Source: Planctomycetota bacterium
Lineage (GTDB): Bacteria > Planctomycetota > UBA1135 > UBA2386
Direction: 5' to 3'
NCBI GenBank assembly: GCA_016716265.1
Contig: JADJWQ010000006.1
Location: 1,054,001-1,118,000, forward strand
Length of the DNA: 64,000 nt
How positions within the stretch are numbered: position 1 is the first letter of the stretch; the number at the start of each line of letters is the position of its first letter. The position numbers and the translations under genes were made by a program. The notes beneath the pieces were generated by a model, which did not search any database, was not told where the DNA came from, and saw only the letters and a program-made list of their open reading frames with translations. Shown piece after piece: positions 26,648 to 34,632 of this stretch.

Positions 26648-27429
26648 CAACGCAACCTCCGCTCGACGCACTTCGCCAATGCCGCACGCAATCGCCGCAA
26701 CAGCTGCTCGACGCCCGCCTCGCCGATCCCCAACGCGGTCGCCATCTCCGCTCGCGACGTGCCGTCACGGTAGCGCAGCTCGAGCGCGTGCCGGCTGCGC
26801 GCGTCGAGGGCGGCGACGCAGGCGGCCAGCGCGGCCCGGCGTGCAGCCCCGTCGTCGTCGCCGAGCAGACGATCGAGCTCCGTTCCGACCGCAGCCGTCT
26901 CGACCAGGTCCGGCTCGAGCCCGATCTCGCGGCGTCTCGCACGTGCGCGCCGATCGTCGAGCCCGGCTGATTCACGAGATCCCGTCGCGAGGTTGCGCGA
27001 GTCGCTGGCTGGCGAGGAGTCGAGTCGGTTCCGCGCGCAGGCGTGTTCGTGCGACACGTCGAGCGCGGGTTCGGCTCGATGACGACACCAGCCAGCGACT
27101 TGCGTGACCGCAGCAGGGATCTCGTGAATCAGCCGGGCTAGCCACAGCCGCCGTGCGGTCGTGGCGAGCCAGCGCCGCGCGACCGCGGGCTCGCGGCCGA
27201 CGACGCCGGCCCGCACGGCGGCGACCAGCGCGTCCTGCGCCAGCTCCTCGGCGAGCTGTGGGTCCGCACCGAAGCAACGCAGCGCGGTCCATACGCGCCG
27301 CTGGTGCGCGCCCACGAACGCGGCGACCGGATCGGGCCCGGCATCGGTTCCCGAGTCGGATCGGGGCCCGGGAGCGCGGCCGCGGGCAGGCGTCCGCTCC
27401 TCGATCTCGGCTACGTCTCCGTGCCTCAT
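26647..27429 (-). CDS. ECF sigma factor with a 60-residue insertion in the sigma2-sigma4 linker
   Basis: Sigma region 2 covers VAAFVGAHQRRVWTALRCFG through DPQLAEELAQDALVAAVRAG and RRWLATTARRLWLA. Region 4 covers LAACVAALDARSRHALELRY, then MATALGIGEAGVEQLLRRLR, a typical recognition helix. Between them lies an abnormal Cys/His/Arg-rich segment encoded by the 180-bp inverted-repeat element at 26960-27139, which keeps the frame open. The insertion falls in the flexible linker, so the protein could still work. ATG 27429 is taken; ATG 27441 is possible. The next gene is its probable anti-sigma factor. Confidence 0.75.
   Translation of the reverse strand: MRHGDVAEIEERTPARGRAPGPRSDSGTDAGPDPVAAFVGAHQRRVWTALRCFGADPQLAEELAQDALVAAVRAGVVGREPAVARRWLATTARRLWLARLIHEIPAAVTQVAGWCRHRAEPALDVSHEHACARNRLDSSPASDSRNLATGSRESAGLDDRRARARRREIGLEPDLVETAAVGTELDRLLGDDDGAARRAALAACVAALDARSRHALELRYRDGTSRAEMATALGIGEAGVEQLLRRLRAALAKCVERRLR
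26960..27139. mobile_element. 180-bp inverted-repeat element inserted in frame in a sigma gene
   Basis: The element is bounded by perfect 24-bp inverted repeats at 26960-26983 and 27116-27139 (outer end AGCCCGGCTGATTCACGAGA). A second, inner inverted pair of 13 bp lies at 27000-27012 and 27088-27100 (AGTCGCTGGCTGG). Its length is exactly 60 codons and contains no stop in the sigma frame. No obvious target duplication flanks it. A 40-bp relative of its right end lies at 10579-10618. It looks like a MITE or REP-like palindromic element; no transposase is present in the window. Confidence 0.75.
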
Positions 27430-27507
27430 GACCGCGCACATCACCCGCCGAGACGCCGGAACTCCACTGGCGGGTACCGGGAATTCCTCACGCCACCGCA
27501 CGGCGGG

Positions 27508-27513
27508 TAGCCT
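27508..27513 (+). promoter_or_regulatory. TAGCCT box, possible -10 of the selenoprotein gene
   Basis: The box ends 7 nt before ATG 27521 in the 91-bp divergent region shared with the sigma gene. Confidence 0.3.
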
Positions 27514-27520
27514 GTCGTGC

Positions 27521-28621
27521 ATGCTCCACCCGCGCCTCGTCCCGCCGCTGCTCGGCTCGCTGGCCCTCGGTGCCGCCTGCGCGCAGTCCCCTCCGGAGCC
27601 GCTCCCCGCCCCGATCGAGTTCGGCACGATCGACTGGCGGCGCGACTTCGACGCCGCGCGCACCGAGGCCCGGCAGGCCGGCCGCGATCTGCTGGTCGTG
27701 TTCCAGGAGGTGCCCGGGTGAAGCACGTGCAAGACCTTCGGTGCTCACGTGCTGAGCCACCCGCTGATCGTCGAGGCGGCCGAGACGCTGTTCACCCCGG
27801 TCGCGATCCGCAACAACACGAAAGGTGACGCGGAGGCCGCGATCCGCGAGGCGTTCGAGGAGCCGGCCTGGAACAACCCGGTCGTCCGGATCGTCGACCC
27901 GGCGACGCGCGCCGATCGGATCCCGCGGATCGCCGACGACTGGTCGCTCGACGCGACCGCCGACGCGCTTGTCGCCGCCCGCCGCGCCGCCGAGCGCGAG
28001 GTGCCGGCCTGGCTGGCGCTGCTCGCCAGCGAGCAGCTCGGCCGCCGCGGCATCGACGTCGCGATCTTCGGCATGGGTTGATTCTGGGTCGGCGAGGCCG
28101 AGTTCGGCCTCCTCGACGGCGTGCTCGCGACCGAGCCCGGCATGCTCGACGGCCGCGAGGTCGTGACGGTCCGCTACGACCCGGCGCGGCTGCCGTTCGA
28201 GCGGCTGCTGGCGACGGCAGTCGACCGCGACTGCGCGACGGCGGGCGTGTGGGTCGCCGACGATGGTCGGCTCGCGGCGGCGCGCGACGCGGTGGGAGAG
28301 AGAGCGCGCGAGCTGACGACCGCGGCACGGCCGGACGCCGAGCCGAAGTACCGCCTGCTGCACACCCCGTTCCGCGCGCTCCCGCTGACGGCGCTGCAGG
28401 CGACGCGCGTCAATGCGCGCATCGCCGGCGGTCGGGACTTCGACGATCTGCTCTCGCCCCGCCAACGCGCGCTGGCCGCGCGCATCCGCGCGCGGCCGGA
28501 CGCCGACTGGCCGAACCTGATCGGCGTCGACCTGGAGGAAGCCGTGCGGCGCTTCGACGCGTTCGCGACCGGGCTCGAGGCGCGGCCGAAGGCCACCGGT
28601 GGCACCGAGGCCGGCCGCTGA
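27521..28621 (+). CDS. Selenoprotein with two Sec codons: thioredoxin-like UxxC domain and MsrA-like domain
   Basis: One frame runs for 366 codons with in-frame TGA at 27719 (residue 67) and 28079 (residue 187). After a signal peptide (LLGSLALGAACA), FGTIDWRRDFDAARTEARQ leads into LLVVFQEVPG-U-STCKTFG: the UGA occupies the first position of a UxxC redox motif (U67, C70). The second part has AIFGMG-U-FWVGEAEFGLLDG, where MsrA enzymes have GCFW(G)xE..F; U187 takes the catalytic Cys position. Hairpins directly after both UGAs fit bacterial SECIS elements. The C-terminus (LTALQATRVNARIA, LSPRQRALAARIRAR) is the same frame. It matches, from memory, the VPGUxxT thioredoxin-like selenoprotein family. 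It likely repairs or reduces oxidised sulfur groups in the periplasm. Confidence 0.88.
27719..27753 (+). promoter_or_regulatory. SECIS-like hairpin after first UGA
   Basis: The UGA at 27719-27721 is followed at once by a perfect 8-bp stem, AGCACGTG (27722-27729) with CACGTGCT (27746-27753). The 16-nt loop holds a small inner hairpin ACC-TTC-GGT (27734-27742), giving an apical loop about 16 nt from the UGA, where SelB contacts bacterial SECIS elements. Confidence 0.75.
28079..28111 (+). promoter_or_regulatory. SECIS-like hairpin after second UGA
   Basis: The UGA at 28079-28081 is followed after 12 nt by a 7-bp stem GAGGCCG (28094-28100) and CGGCCTC (28105-28111) with loop AGTT. The spacing is close to the 11 nt known for the minimal E. 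coli fdhF element. Confidence 0.75.
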
Positions 28622-28636
28622 GGCCGGCACGCGCCG

Positions 28637-31600
28637 TCACTGCCCCGCATTCGGCGCCGCCGTTCCCCACAGGCGCGCCGCGCGCTGGATCGCGCCGCGG
28701 CACAGCGCGACCGGCGGTGGATCGCCGGTGCAGCACGAGCAGCTCAGCTCGCACTCGTGGAGGCAGCTCTGCAGGGTGGCGTCGGCCGCCGCGATCGCGC
28801 GCTCGCGCGCTGCGCGGCGCATCTCCGCCACCAGGAGCGAGATGAAGTAGTCCGGGTAGCCCCTCGCGAGCTGCTGCACGAGGTAGCTGGTACCGCCCGA
28901 GTCGATGAGCATCTCGACGATCCCGCGCCCGAGAGGATCGTCCCGGAGGTGATCGGGCACGAGCTGCCGCCAGCGTTCCCGATAGAAGTCGGTCCCCACG
29001 CGACCGGCCAGGTCGAACAGCTCGGGCCACGCGTCTTCCGGCCGCCTGGGAAGCGGGGGCTCCTCGACTTCCGGTGTCGCCGGGTCGTCGCTCGCCCCGC
29101 GCGCCGCGCGGACCGCGTCGTTGTGACCCGACACGCAGACCTCGAGGCACGACTCGTACGCGAGCGCGATCGCCTCGTTCTCCAGCGGCACGCGGCAGAC
29201 GCGGGGGCTCGTCGCGAGGCCGAACGGGTCCGCGCCGTTCACCGGGTCGCCGCGGACGAACTCGTACAGGTTCAGCGAGTCGACGTAGTGCAGCGGGTCG
29301 CGCTCGAGGAAGCGACCTGCGTCCGGATCCATGGTGCGCAGGCGCGCATCGAGCAGCCCGAGCTCACCGCAATGGCGGAGCCCACCGAGACCGAACGGAT
29401 TCCCGAACCGCGACGCTCGCTGCGGCTGCTGCCAATCAGGGTCGTGGCAGACGCGCTCGCCGTAGGCGGAGTAGCCGTAGCGCTCGACCACGCGACCGGA
29501 CCAGTCGGCGAGCGCGACCACCGCACCACGCTGGTCGGGGAGCGGGACGAACAGGCCGGCGCGATTCGCGAACAGCACCGTCTCGTCGAGCGCGTGCCCG
29601 TGCACGTACAGGGCCTCGAGCCCGGCGGCACCGCGATCCTCGATCACCTGCCAGCCGCGATGGACGTGCTGCGTGCGTGATCCCGCGCGCACGTCCTCGG
29701 TCTCGATGCGCCGCCCGAACGCGTCGTAGCGGAACCGCAGCAGCGCGCCGCCGGCGTCGTGCACCTCGGCCAGCCGGTTCTCGACGTCGTGCACGTAGGT
29801 CAGGACGCCGTCACCGGCACAGCTCCCGCGCCCGTCGAACTGCACGGTCCGCGCGCCGATCCGCGTGACCTGATTGCCCGCGCCGTGATCGCGGGTCTCG
29901 GTGACGCCATCGATCGTCGTGGCGCGCCAGCTCCCGACCGCATCGAGATCCCAGGACTGCTGCCGCGCCGGCGCCGGAATCGCGCCGGTCGGATCGAGCA
30001 GGCCGCCCCGGAGCTCGACCAGCCGGGCCAGCGGGTCATAGGCGAAGGTCTCCGATCGCCCAGGAGTGGTCAGATCCTCCGCGACGGTCACCTGCCGCGT
30101 ACCGTCGCGCACATAGCGGTACGACTGGAGGTCCCGACCACCGTGCGTGTGCAGGATCCCACGCAGCGCGCCGCCCGCATCGCGCAGCAGCTCGCTCTGC
30201 ACGCCGTTGAACGTGCTCGAGCGCACCGGACGCCCCGCCGCGTCGTGGCTCCATTCGGCGAGCGTCACGCCGAGCACCGACAGCGAGCTCGGCTCGCCGT
30301 CCTCGTCGTAGCCGAGCGTCAGCAGCAGGTCGCTCGGATAGCCGATCACCGTCGGCCGTGAGTTGCGGTCGTAGAGGTATGCGACCCGCGCGGTCCCCTG
30401 CACGTCGGCGAGCAGCCGACCGACGGAGTCGTACTCGCGCGTCACCACGGCGCCGTAGCGCTCGGAGGTCGCCTCCACGAGACGGCCACCGGCGTCGTAC
30501 CGGAACCGATCGTCGAGATCGTCCGGATACCGTCGCGCGAGGATGCGCCCCGCGGCGTCCCACTCGTAGCGCGTGAGCACTCCGGCCGGATCGAGCCGCG
30601 AGCGGAGCCGGCCGTCGTCACCGTAGGTGAAGCGCGTCTCCGCCGCGGGCCCCGGCAGCAGCTCCAAGATGCGGTTGCCGCGCGGGTCGTATTCGTAGCG
30701 CGTCGTGTTGCCGCGCGGATCGACGATTCCGACCAGGCGACCAGCGCCGTCGTAGTCCCAGGCCGACTCCCCTTGCAGGGCGTCGAGGTGGTGTCGGACC
30801 CTCCCGACGGCGTCGAGCCGGTCGATCGAGCGGCCACCGTCGGCGTCGACGACCTCGCGGGTCGGCCAGCCGGCCACCAGCGTGTCGTAGCGCGAGACGG
30901 TCTCGCCACCGTCGGCGTCGCGCAGGATGGCGATGCGGCCGAGACCGTCGAAGATCGACAGCCGCTCACCGCCCTCGCCGTCGATCACCCTCACGAACGA
31001 CCCTTGACCGGGGTCGAAGCGATCCGGCGCGACCTGCGCGGCATCGTCACCGTACTCGTACCGCGTCACCCCCCCGCGTGGCGCGATCGCCTCGACCAGC
31101 CGGTCGCGTCCGTCGTGGACGGCTCGCCAATGATGCCCCTCGCCGTCCCAACGGTCGGTCCGGTTGCCATTGCCGTCGTAGGCGTAGCGCTCGAGGATCT
31201 GCTGGCCGAGCCGGTCGACGAACTGGCCGGCGCGGATGATGCGTCCGCAGCAGTCGTAGTCGAAGTCGCGCCGGGATCGCGTCGCCGGCACGCGGACGGA
31301 CGCCACCCGGTCGTCGAGCGTATAGGCGTACTCGGTCAGGACACCGGTCGGGTCGACCTCGGTCGCGACCCGACCGCGTGCCGTGTACGTCCACCGCCAG
31401 CGGTCGCCCGCCTGATCCTGCACGTACAGCAGATTCCCGCTCGCGTCGTAGCCGCGCTCGCGGAACAGGTGTGCGGTGGGCGCGGGGTCGTAGGCCCGAC
31501 GGAGACGGTCGACCGCGTCGTACTCGAACGACCAGGTGTTCCCGGAGCCGTCCGTCAGGCGGATCAGGTTGCCGACCGCGTCGTACTCACCGAGCACGGT

Positions 31601-34138
31601 GACGCTCTGCTGCGGTGAGATCTGCCGCTCGATCGACGTGACACGGTCGTCGAGGTCGTAGCCGAACCGCGTCGCGAACCCGTACGGGTCCACTCGGCGC
31701 ACGACCCGGTCCTGAGCGTCGTACTCGTGGTGCCAGGTCAGCACCGTCGAGCGATCGGGGCGCCGCGTCACGCGGATCAGCCGACCGCGCTGGTCGTACT
31801 CGTAGCCGACCTCGTCACCGCGGTCGACGAGCGTGCGCAGCCGGCGGCTCCCCGTCACGTAGGTGCGCTCGACGGTCGCGCCGTCGGGTAGCGTCGTCCG
31901 CACCAGCCGGTCGTCGGCGTCGTACCGGTGGAGCGTCCAGTTGTCGCGACGGTCCTTGGTCGCGACGACGAGTCCGGTCTCGCCGATCGGGTCGCCGGGG
32001 CTTCCGGTCGCGGAGCCGTAGACGGTCCGCTCCGTCGTGCCGTCCGCGTGGCGAACGACGACCACCCGGTCCTGCGCGTCGTAGCCATACTCGACGGCGT
32101 GCCCCGCCGGATCCGTGACGGTCGCGAGCCGGCCGAGCACGTCGCGCCCGAAGCTCCAGCGCGGGTCGTTGCCGGGGTCGGCGTCGTCGTCGGGCAGCGC
32201 GACCTGCGCCAGGTAGCCGTCGGCATCGTACGCGTAGCGCGTGACGAAGCCGCGACGGTCCGTGGCGGTGACCACGCGCCCGCGCGCGTCGTAGGTCCAG
32301 CTCGCCTCGGCACCGTCGGGCCAGGTCCTGCCGAGCAGATTGCCGGCCGCGTCGTAGCGCCACGTCGATTCGCGACCGAGCCGGTCGACGTAGCGCACCA
32401 GCCGGTTGTGCACGGGCTCGAACGTCCAGCGCTCGGTGGTCCCGTCGGGATGGTCCGTGCGCACGAGGTTGCCCTGGCCGTCGTAGGCGAACGCGAAGCT
32501 GCGGCCGAGCTCGTCGGTGTAGGCGAGGATCTGGAAGTTCGCGCCCTGGACGAACGACCGCTGGCCGCTGCCGCCGTCGATCGTCAGACGCTCGAGGTAG
32601 TGACCCTCGCGCCACGTCTTGCGCCACGTCGGGCCACCGGCGCGCGTGACGGTGATGTCGTCCGGCCCGGTGATCACGCGCGTGGCGAGGACCTGCCCGG
32701 CCGAGCTCTGCAGCCGGAAGACCTGCTGGTCGTTGTCGTAGATCGCCACGCGGTGCTTCCGGCTGCCGGGCGTACCCCGCGCGTCGTCGAACACCAGCAG
32801 CTGGTCGCCGTTGGCGTCGCGGACGCGATCGTAGAGCGCGAACTCGCCACCGGGATAGCCGACCCGGCGCAGCAGGTCCGGCAGCGCCGCATCGTACTCG
32901 TAGGTGATCGACTGCCCGTCGGGGCGCGTGACCTCGGCGATGGTCTCGACGGCGAGTCCGGGCACCGGGGCCCAGCGGAAGTGCAGCTCCTTGCCGTGGG
33001 AATCGCGCAGGCCGACGGCTCGACCGCCGGAGTCCCGCAGCACGTCGATCCGGTTCCCGTTGGCGTCGACCTTCGCGACGACGGCGGCGATCTCCGGCCC
33101 CGCTCCGGGCGGCGTCCCCGGCCGCAGCGCGAAGTGCCACTCGGTCCCGTCCTTCATCGTCAGGCGGTAGGTCCCCGGCGCGGGCTCCCCGAGCGTCGCC
33201 CAGAATCGGTACAGACCGCCCCCCATCGTCGTCTCCACCCAGGTGTCGCCACTCGCGTGCGCGACGAAGTAACGGCTCGCGCCGAGGTGCACGAACGCGC
33301 CGCGCTCTCCTGGACCCGTCGGCACGACCGTGAGCTCGCGCTCGAACTCGGTCTCCCAGTAGCGTCCGAACCAGCCGATCCGCGGAATGCCGCGGCTGTC
33401 GTAGTCACGCCGCAGCTCCAATGCGGGGAGCATGGTGGAGTTCTCGACCGCCGGCGTGGTCCCGCAGCTCGCGCAGCCGATCGGTCGCCGCTGGTCGATC
33501 CCGAAGTCGACGACCCGGTGGAGGTAGGCGCCGTACCCGAATTGCATGGCCCCGCCTGCATCGCAGCAGCCGGGGAGTCCCGGTACCGGGGACCGCTCGC
33601 ACTCGAGGCACTGCTCCGGCAACTTCAGCTGCGAGCAGTCCGGCGACTGATTGCCGCCGGGCTGGTCCGGTCCGCCGCCGACCGGGAGGCGCTCGGCGGA
33701 CACCGGCGCGACCACGAAGAACGTCACGCAACCGCGTGCGCCGTCACTCGCGACCGCAATCCGGTACAGCCCACCGCTCGCTCCGAGCCGCGGCGTCGCA
33801 CGGGCGTGGCCGGCGTCGTCGGCGTGGGTGACGAACACGTAATGGCCGTTCTCCTCGAAGCTCCCGTGGTCCAGCGCCCAGAACACCACGCGCGCGCCGG
33901 GTCTCGCGAGGACCTCGACCGGCTCCGTGACGGCGCCCGGCATGCCGGAGCACAGCAGATCCGACACCGCGCGCAGCTCACCGACGTCGCCCTCCTCGAC
34001 GCTCGGCACCGCAGCGAAGAACACCTCGGGTCCCGGCAGCGGCGAAGTCGTCGTCCAACGGCCGATGACGGCGACGGCGACGACACAGAGTGCCGCGGGG
34101 AGACCCACGGCACCGGTGCGCAACCATGGATGGGCCAT
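28637..34138 (-). CDS. RHS/YD-repeat surface protein with Cys-rich C-terminal tip
   Basis: The 1833-residue product starts with a membrane or signal helix (VGLPAALCVVAVAVIG). A Cys-rich neck follows (LPEQCLECERSPVPGLPGCC), then an RHS domain of dozens of YDxxGRL-type repeats (WTYDARGRVVTATDRRGFVT, RFRYDAGGRLVEATSERYGA). The RHS core ends FLERDPLHYVDSLNLYEFVR and DPFGL. The repeats form a shell around the C-terminal part in known RHS proteins. The last 192 residues are specific: they contain CLEVCVSGHND and CLHECELSCSCC and match no toxin fold I recognise. ATG 34138 sits just before the helix; an open frame continues 94 codons upstream without coding character. Confidence 0.9.
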   Translation of the reverse strand: MAHPWLRTGAVGLPAALCVVAVAVIGRWTTTSPLPGPEVFFAAVPSVEEGDVGELRAVSDLLCSGMPGAVTEPVEVLARPGARVVFWALDHGSFEENGHYVFVTHADDAGHARATPRLGASGGLYRIAVASDGARGCVTFFVVAPVSAERLPVGGGPDQPGGNQSPDCSQLKLPEQCLECERSPVPGLPGCCDAGGAMQFGYGAYLHRVVDFGIDQRRPIGCASCGTTPAVENSTMLPALELRRDYDSRGIPRIGWFGRYWETEFERELTVVPTGPGERGAFVHLGASRYFVAHASGDTWVETTMGGGLYRFWATLGEPAPGTYRLTMKDGTEWHFALRPGTPPGAGPEIAAVVAKVDANGNRIDVLRDSGGRAVGLRDSHGKELHFRWAPVPGLAVETIAEVTRPDGQSITYEYDAALPDLLRRVGYPGGEFALYDRVRDANGDQLLVFDDARGTPGSRKHRVAIYDNDQQVFRLQSSAGQVLATRVITGPDDITVTRAGGPTWRKTWREGHYLERLTIDGGSGQRSFVQGANFQILAYTDELGRSFAFAYDGQGNLVRTDHPDGTTERWTFEPVHNRLVRYVDRLGRESTWRYDAAGNLLGRTWPDGAEASWTYDARGRVVTATDRRGFVTRYAYDADGYLAQVALPDDDADPGNDPRWSFGRDVLGRLATVTDPAGHAVEYGYDAQDRVVVVRHADGTTERTVYGSATGSPGDPIGETGLVVATKDRRDNWTLHRYDADDRLVRTTLPDGATVERTYVTGSRRLRTLVDRGDEVGYEYDQRGRLIRVTRRPDRSTVLTWHHEYDAQDRVVRRVDPYGFATRFGYDLDDRVTSIERQISPQQSVTVLGEYDAVGNLIRLTDGSGNTWSFEYDAVDRLRRAYDPAPTAHLFRERGYDASGNLLYVQDQAGDRWRWTYTARGRVATEVDPTGVLTEYAYTLDDRVASVRVPATRSRRDFDYDCCGRIIRAGQFVDRLGQQILERYAYDGNGNRTDRWDGEGHHWRAVHDGRDRLVEAIAPRGGVTRYEYGDDAAQVAPDRFDPGQGSFVRVIDGEGGERLSIFDGLGRIAILRDADGGETVSRYDTLVAGWPTREVVDADGGRSIDRLDAVGRVRHHLDALQGESAWDYDGAGRLVGIVDPRGNTTRYEYDPRGNRILELLPGPAAETRFTYGDDGRLRSRLDPAGVLTRYEWDAAGRILARRYPDDLDDRFRYDAGGRLVEATSERYGAVVTREYDSVGRLLADVQGTARVAYLYDRNSRPTVIGYPSDLLLTLGYDEDGEPSSLSVLGVTLAEWSHDAAGRPVRSSTFNGVQSELLRDAGGALRGILHTHGGRDLQSYRYVRDGTRQVTVAEDLTTPGRSETFAYDPLARLVELRGGLLDPTGAIPAPARQQSWDLDAVGSWRATTIDGVTETRDHGAGNQVTRIGARTVQFDGRGSCAGDGVLTYVHDVENRLAEVHDAGGALLRFRYDAFGRRIETEDVRAGSRTQHVHRGWQVIEDRGAAGLEALYVHGHALDETVLFANRAGLFVPLPDQRGAVVALADWSGRVVERYGYSAYGERVCHDPDWQQPQRASRFGNPFGLGGLRHCGELGLLDARLRTMDPDAGRFLERDPLHYVDSLNLYEFVRGDPVNGADPFGLATSPRVCRVPLENEAIALAYESCLEVCVSGHNDAVRAARGASDDPATPEVEEPPLPRRPEDAWPELFDLAGRVGTDFYRERWRQLVPDHLRDDPLGRGIVEMLIDSGGTSYLVQQLARGYPDYFISLLVAEMRRAARERAIAAADATLQSCLHECELSCSCCTGDPPPVALCRGAIQRAARLWGTAAPNAGQ

Positions 34139-34632
34139 GCTCGCATCCTCGAATTGGGAACCGCACGCCCGCATGCCGAAGCGGCATCGAGCAACGGCGC
34201 ATCGTACTCGTCGCACCTCGCGACGGTCGCAGCGATGGCGCGACACGACCGACCATGCGCAGCGCTCACGGGCGACCATCGTTGCGCAGCCGAAGAGCAA
34301 GTCCGGCACCGTGGGGAAGCCCGCGTCCGGGTGATCCGGTACGGGCTGCCGCCGGGTCGGCCGCTCTCCGCCAGGCTCGCCGGCGGGTCGTTCACGCCGG
34401 GTGCACACCGGACCGACCACCGCCGTGGTCGTCCCGATCCCTCGCCCACCGCGACGACCCGATCGTCACCCGCACGCGCGCCGCTCCGCCGCCGGCGACG
34501 ACGCGCGACGCGCTCCGGTCCGCCCGGATCCCTTCGGCGGACCGGGCGGACGGACCGGTCGTCCCGCTCGGCGAGCGAGCGCACCGGTCCGGTCCGGACC
34601 GTCTGCTACACTCCGGCGCACCACGAGGCCGC
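34139..34632. other. 494-bp divergent intergenic region
   Basis: No gene is supported between the RHS start and ATG 34633. The only recognised element is the TACACT box at 34607. Confidence 0.5.
34607..34612 (+). promoter_or_regulatory. TACACT box, possible -10 element
   Basis: The box ends 20 nt before ATG 34633. Confidence 0.35.

Noticed and set aside
26960..27139. Integron attC site or insertion sequence
   Set aside because: No attC core site GTTRRRY/RYYYAAC, no integrase and no transposase. The symmetry is full length, which is closer to a MITE or REP-type palindrome.
27521..28621. Pseudogene with two premature stops
   Set aside because: The frame is never shifted, both stops are UGA, both lie at redox positions and both have hairpins downstream. 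Random decay would not give this.
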